Positions 60,012-64,000 of a DNA stretch of 64,000 bases are shown here, one piece after another. The notes beneath the pieces are model-generated. The model had not been told where the DNA came from. It saw only the letters and a program-made list of their open reading frames with translations, and made no database searches. Made by a program: the position numbers and the translations under genes. Positions within the stretch are counted from its first letter, which is position 1; each line of letters begins with the position of its first letter. This stretch comes from Liolophura sinensis (taxonomy: Eukaryota > Mollusca > Polyplacophora > Chitonida > Chitonidae), in the NCBI RefSeq assembly GCF_032854445.1, contig NC_088295.1:50643385-50707384 (forward strand), written 5' to 3'.

Positions 60012-62752
60012 TGTATTTGATAGGTGTTTTAGGCCGTACTCAAGAATATTTCACTTATAAGACGGCGGCTAGTATTATGATGGGAGGAAACCGGACAGAG
60101 TCCGGGGAAACCCACGACCATCCGCAGGTTGCTGCCAGACCTTTTTTTAATATATAAAATTTGTATACAACAGTGTAAATAGATATGAAAAATGAGACTG
60201 GGAAAAAACGTCAGTCATTGAAGGTGAAATAATTTTATTTTGTGCACGTCCGAACTCATTATTGTCTCACAACTTCCGTTTTAACCACAAGCCGTTGACC
60301 ACAAAGATCAGTGGAGTGCATTGGTCCTCCTTGGCTTTGTATTAGAAGATATACAAGGATTTGACAGGCCCTTTGGCTAAACAAAACCCCTTAACCAATA
60401 CACTTGTACAGAGACCAAATGAAACCGCTGCAGATTTTAATATACATATTTAATATACTGTTAATCAAATATTTTTGATTACAAAAATGAAGACTTGACC
60501 TATTATTTATACCTGATATCCGGACCCGGATCCCTCATTTCATACGCAGTCTGAACTTATCCTCTCTCGTTTGTACGAATGTAAATTTTCAAAAGACAAT
60601 AATATGTGTCCTTTGGGACATCGTATACAAACTTTATTAAAATGTTTCCTATCTGTTTTGGTTTATTCGTAAAAATAAAAGAGAGCTGTGCTCGAAATGT
60701 AAGCATAATTTTTTGGAAACGTGTAAATAAGTTGCACAGTGTACATCATGTATTTCAGCTGCACAGTGCCCGGATGAATTTACCTTGAACCCAGAAGACT
60801 CCTTCTGTTACCTTGTAGTTCGGGAATCAATGACATGGACAGAAGCAAGGAACTACTGCCATGGCTTGAGTGGAGACCTGGCTCAGAGTGTTAATGCCGA
60901 AACACATAATTTCATTAGTCAGCTTTTGGATGGGGAACCAGGGTGAGTTTTAAAAAGTAATTTGTACCGATTTGAGCAGTGTCTGTATAGACAACACCCC
61001 CGAAACATGTCTACAGAATGGTCAACAGGGCTGAGAACCCTGTGTCAGTATCGTTAAGATACCCCTGAACCCTGTATCATTTTGTCAACAGGCTTATGAA
61101 CAACGCATCTGCATTGTCAACAGTCCTGTTAACCCTGCATCAGTATTGTCAACTGACCTGTCAGTATGGTATCAGTATCAGACCTGTAAACCACGCGTCA
61201 ATATTGTCAACAGGCCTGTGAACACTGCATCAGTATGGTCAACATATCTGTGAACCACGTATCAGTGTTGTGAACAGGCCTGTGAACCCTGCATCGGTAT
61301 GGTCAACAGATCTGTGAACCTTACATCAGTACAGACCTGTAAACCCTGCATTAGTGTTGTCCACAGATCTGTGAACTTTACATCAGCACAGACCTGTGAA
61401 CCCTGCAGCAGTGCGGTTAACAGAAGCAACAAAATAATTTAGAGAAAAAATATTTGTGCTTTGGATAAAATGTATTTCGGTGAAGCCTTGGCAGACGTAT
61501 GTGTGTAATTAGCTAATTTAAGGAATATAGGAAGGCCGAGAAGTACCTGATCAACTCCGGGCCTAACGTAGCTGTAGCACCACCAGCAGGTACAGCACTG
61601 ATGCTTGGCCAATAAGATGACATTCTCAAATCCGAGAGCTCTATCTGGATTCCATCGGCTTTTCACCTTTATGGCTGAAAATGTATACTTTTCGGGAGGC
61701 TGCTTTAGTGATTTGTGAAATATGCTCCATTTTGTACAATAAGTTGAAATCGCTGTTTTCAGGAACCTAGAATATTGGATAGGAGCCAATGATGTCGTTA
61801 AAGAAGGGGAGTTCCGATGGATAGATTACAATCTGGTCAATTTGGTCACCATGAACAACATGGACCGTGGGCAGCCTAATGGTGGAAGCAGCCAGAACTG
61901 TGTCGTGCAAGTTCAGAGTAACACGTGGCATGACAGAGAATGTGAGAACGACTACCCGTCTGTCTGTGAGATGAAAACAGGTATAGGCTGGGTGCATATC
62001 TGCGGCAGATACAGCCCAGACTTTTATTACAGATACAAATACACAAGTTTAATACAGATTCGAACTCACTATGTTAGTACAGATACAAACACACTGTTTT
62101 AGTACAGATTCGAACTCACTGTGTTAATACAGATACAAACACACTGTTTTAGTACAGATACAAACTTACTATTTTAGTACAGATACAAACCCACTATTTT
62201 AGAACTCACAAACCCACTAGTTTTAATACAGACACAAACCCACTATTTTAGTACAGATACAAACCCACAATTTTTTGGTCTAGGAGACCTTGATGAAATG
62301 TCAAACCAGAACTACTCTGTTCAATAAAAGTTATTGAACGCGACTATAGATGGAGGACTCGCCAATCCCACTTTACGAGATGGTTGTACGCTTTAATTAA
62401 GACTGTACCACAGATTTTATAGTGATGCTCAAGAGTTAAATTACATCGATGTGCTTTGATATATTTATGCATTTTTCTTTATCTAGTTGCCACGGCTGAT
62501 GAACGTCATTGGATAGCCATTGACCCGACTGTTGTGTCCCACCGGCACATACTGCGAGAAGATTTTGCCAGATCTGCCTTGGAATGTGCTCGGTTTTGCC
62601 TCCAGGACGTCAGCTGTGATATTTTCGCGTTCAATGCCATTTCCGCGAGGGATTCGCAAGACATCAACTGTTTTTCAACACAACTTTCTACCGAACAAAC
62701 CTCGGTGATGGAACCATGGACTAATTATGAGACTTATCTACGACAATTCTGA
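59681..62752 (+). CDS. secreted C-type lectin with PAN/apple-like domain, copy 3 (246 aa)
   Basis: Exons 59681-59753, 60759-60942, 61763-61980 and 62487-62752 join with phases 1, 2, 1 to 247 codons including stop, the same length as copy 1. Residues 1-24 form a signal peptide (LIIFHLQVLWVKLTGCLS). The CTLD (about residues 25-158) has AQCPDEF, DSFCYLV, RNYCHGL, LEYWIGAND, RGQPNGG, QNCVVQ, TWHDRECENDYPSVCEM; WND is replaced by WHD, so the Ca2+ site is doubtful. The C-terminal PAN/apple-like part reads ALECARFCLQDVSCDIFAFN and INCFSTQL. It is probably a secreted recognition protein; the ligand is unknown. It is the intact counterpart of the broken copy 2. Confidence 0.88.
59980..60150 (-). repeat. 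SINE-A, 5'-truncated, reverse orientation
   Basis: TTATTTATTTATTTATTTAT tail, GTACTCAAGAATATTTCACT, GGTGGGAGGAAACCGG-like block and GACCATCCGCAGGTTGCTG. It lies in intron 1 of lectin copy 3. Confidence 0.9.
60759..60942 (+). CDS. lectin copy 3, exon 2 (CTLD N-terminal half)
   Basis: Acceptor ATGTATTTCAG, donor CCAGG|GTGAGT, phase 1 to 2. Encodes QCPDEFTLNPEDSFCYLVV and WTEARNYCHGLSGDLAQSV. Confidence 0.9.
60990..61430 (+). repeat. approximately 33-bp degenerate minisatellite in intron 2
   Basis: Repeated CTGTGAACCCTGCATCAGTA and TTGTCAACAG motifs, with indels and partial units. Clearly related to the 34-bp array at 55425 in copy 2. Confidence 0.82.
61763..61980 (+). CDS. lectin copy 3, exon 3 (CTLD C-terminal half)
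   Basis: Acceptor CTGTTTTCAG, donor AACAG|GTATAG, phase 2 to 1. Encodes LEYWIGANDVVKEGEFRWI, QPN, QNCVVQVQSNTWHDRECEN, PSVCEMKT. Confidence 0.92.
62025..62275 (+). repeat. approximately 26-bp minisatellite in intron 3
   Basis: TTTAGTACAGATACAAACCC and ACTAT units with ACTCACTGTG variants, about 9 units. Confidence 0.88.
62487..62752 (+). CDS. lectin copy 3, exon 4 (PAN/apple-like domain and stop)
   Basis: Acceptor TTTATCTAG, phase 1, TGA 62750-62752. Encodes about 88 residues; four cysteines spaced as in PAN/apple modules. Differs from copy 2 exon 4 by only about nine bases. Confidence 0.88.
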
Positions 62753-64000
62753 ACGGAATAATTTGGAAACTTTTCGTTCGTGTCTAAAATATTAGCATTT
62801 TAACGACGAATTAGATGTAAATGGAAAAATCTGTTTTGAATGCTGAATGTGAGCAGCACTGTTCTCCTCCGTGTAGTGTTCACTGGTAATAAATTGAGTT
62901 AAATCTGAAATAAAATTCTCTTTTCGTGATTTTCATATCCTGCAAAGTTTAGCAGACTTAGTAATGGTTTGCATGTATACACGATACATAACACAGCTGA
63001 GAGCATTACGCGAACCACATTTTAGTGACATACTGGACCCCTAGACCCCATTAGTCTATCGGGTTAAGCTGAAACATTATTGCAATCTCCCACACAAATT
63101 ATCACGAACGTAGGAACGCGGACTCAATGTGAGGTGAAAGAACAAGCTTGCGCTTGCTCATGCCGTGTTGGTAGCCTTAACTCCCACTCATTTGCTCGAA
63201 TTGCAAGATTTGTCTTCCAAGAGGCTATTATTTTCAAGTTTGTTTGCTTTTCTGTTCGTTTCTTTTTTCTGTCTGTAGTCTGTAACTTACTTGCCAAAGG
63301 ACATTGGTTTACTCGAGGATCTCCGGTTTCCCTCACCCATGAGCCCAACCGCCGTTTCACGGAAACCGCATCCGTAAGTTTCTGACAGACCTTGACACGT
63401 AAGACGGGAAAGTAAGCCATCATGATAACTGACCAAAGTATTACCCGAGATCATAGACAGATGCTATGTATACTTATATATCTCCCAGTTTCTTTCTTTA
63501 CATTCTAATACTTCCACTTTATACTGTTATATGCGTTTTTGGAAATAGAAGAAAGCTAGGAAAACTCATAAAGTAAGTCACATAGTGTTACCACTGATAC
63601 AACTGTTATCAAGGATTAATTAGGCAGATATCATGTGAACAAGCATTCGGAGGATCCAGGTCTTAAGTCAGATGGATACTGTTCTTTTTATGAAAGTGGA
63701 TGAAAAGAATTTTATACTGCTGAAATAAATTATACAAAAATATTATGATAAAACTAAGCAATAATGTGAACGTCTACAACAAAACCAATAATTTCCGGTG
63801 TGTCGTGAAATCAGTGCCACCAGAATAAGTGTGCAGGTGTTTTATTTTCGTATTTTTCTCAATAAATTTATTGTCAAGTTCTGGACATTAGTGTAAGATT
63901 CCCCATCCCCCATCCTTTTGGGCGCGGTACAATGACGGATCCGTATTGAAACATTTTAAAGGAGCGACCAACCAATTCGATACGGGTACTTCTTTTCATG
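62753..64000. other. 3' flank of lectin copy 3; no gene recognised
   Basis: No coding evidence. Short stretches resemble 56.7-57.06 kb (GTTTAGCAGACTTA; ATTTTCAAG near 63229 versus TTTTCATG near 57045), extending the duplicated unit. An AATAAA-type signal occurs in GAAATAAAATTC near 62908. Confidence 0.45.

Overview
The window is animal nuclear DNA. Coding sequence is broken into short exons with GT-AG introns, intergenic DNA is AT-rich, and two families of tRNA-derived SINEs are scattered on both strands. A DIRS-type tyrosine-recombinase retrotransposon, a Ty3/gypsy element and a tandem C-type-lectin cluster are also present. Together these suggest a lophotrochozoan invertebrate, most likely a marine mollusc; this is inferred from content and not proven.

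Layout. 1-9.7 kb has no recognisable gene, only one SINE-B copy, a 27-bp minisatellite (2.70-3.59 kb) and one SINE-A copy. 9.69-20.35 kb (+) carries twelve phase-consistent exons for the C-terminal 1245 residues of a CEP97-like centrosomal protein: IQ motif, coiled coil, a fibronectin type III domain and a long Ser/Lys-rich tail. Its last exon runs into a 72-bp minisatellite, and an alternative terminal exon may lie at 22.90-22.98 kb. 26.4-31.3 kb (-) carries a complete five-exon CCDC28-like gene (163 aa). The two genes converge, and both families are linked to cilia and centrosomes. 32.48-42.90 kb is a decayed DIRS-like retrotransposon bounded by an inverted repeat. Inside it lie a gypsy-like LTR element (33.80-38.70 kb, 5-bp target duplication GGCTA), an approximately 850-bp element with short terminal inverted repeats (40.41-41.26 kb) and a SINE-A (41.42-41.70 kb). 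43-49.4 kb is gene-poor with SINEs and a LINE remnant.

49.5-62.75 kb (+) holds a tandem family of secreted proteins with signal peptide, C-type lectin domain and a C-terminal PAN/apple-like domain. There are two intact four-exon genes, each exactly 246 codons plus stop (49.50-52.83 and 59.68-62.75 kb). Between them is a broken copy (54.36-56.29 kb) whose lectin domain was truncated at a minisatellite, while its last exon stayed nearly identical to that of the third copy. The lectin proteins are probably secreted recognition factors; sugar and Ca2+ binding is uncertain because the WND motif is altered.

At least fifteen minisatellite arrays (units 18-91 bp) lie in introns and spacers, an unusually high density that has shaped gene ends and pseudogenes here. 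Exon limits come from reading splice sites and phases by eye. No transcript or database evidence was available.
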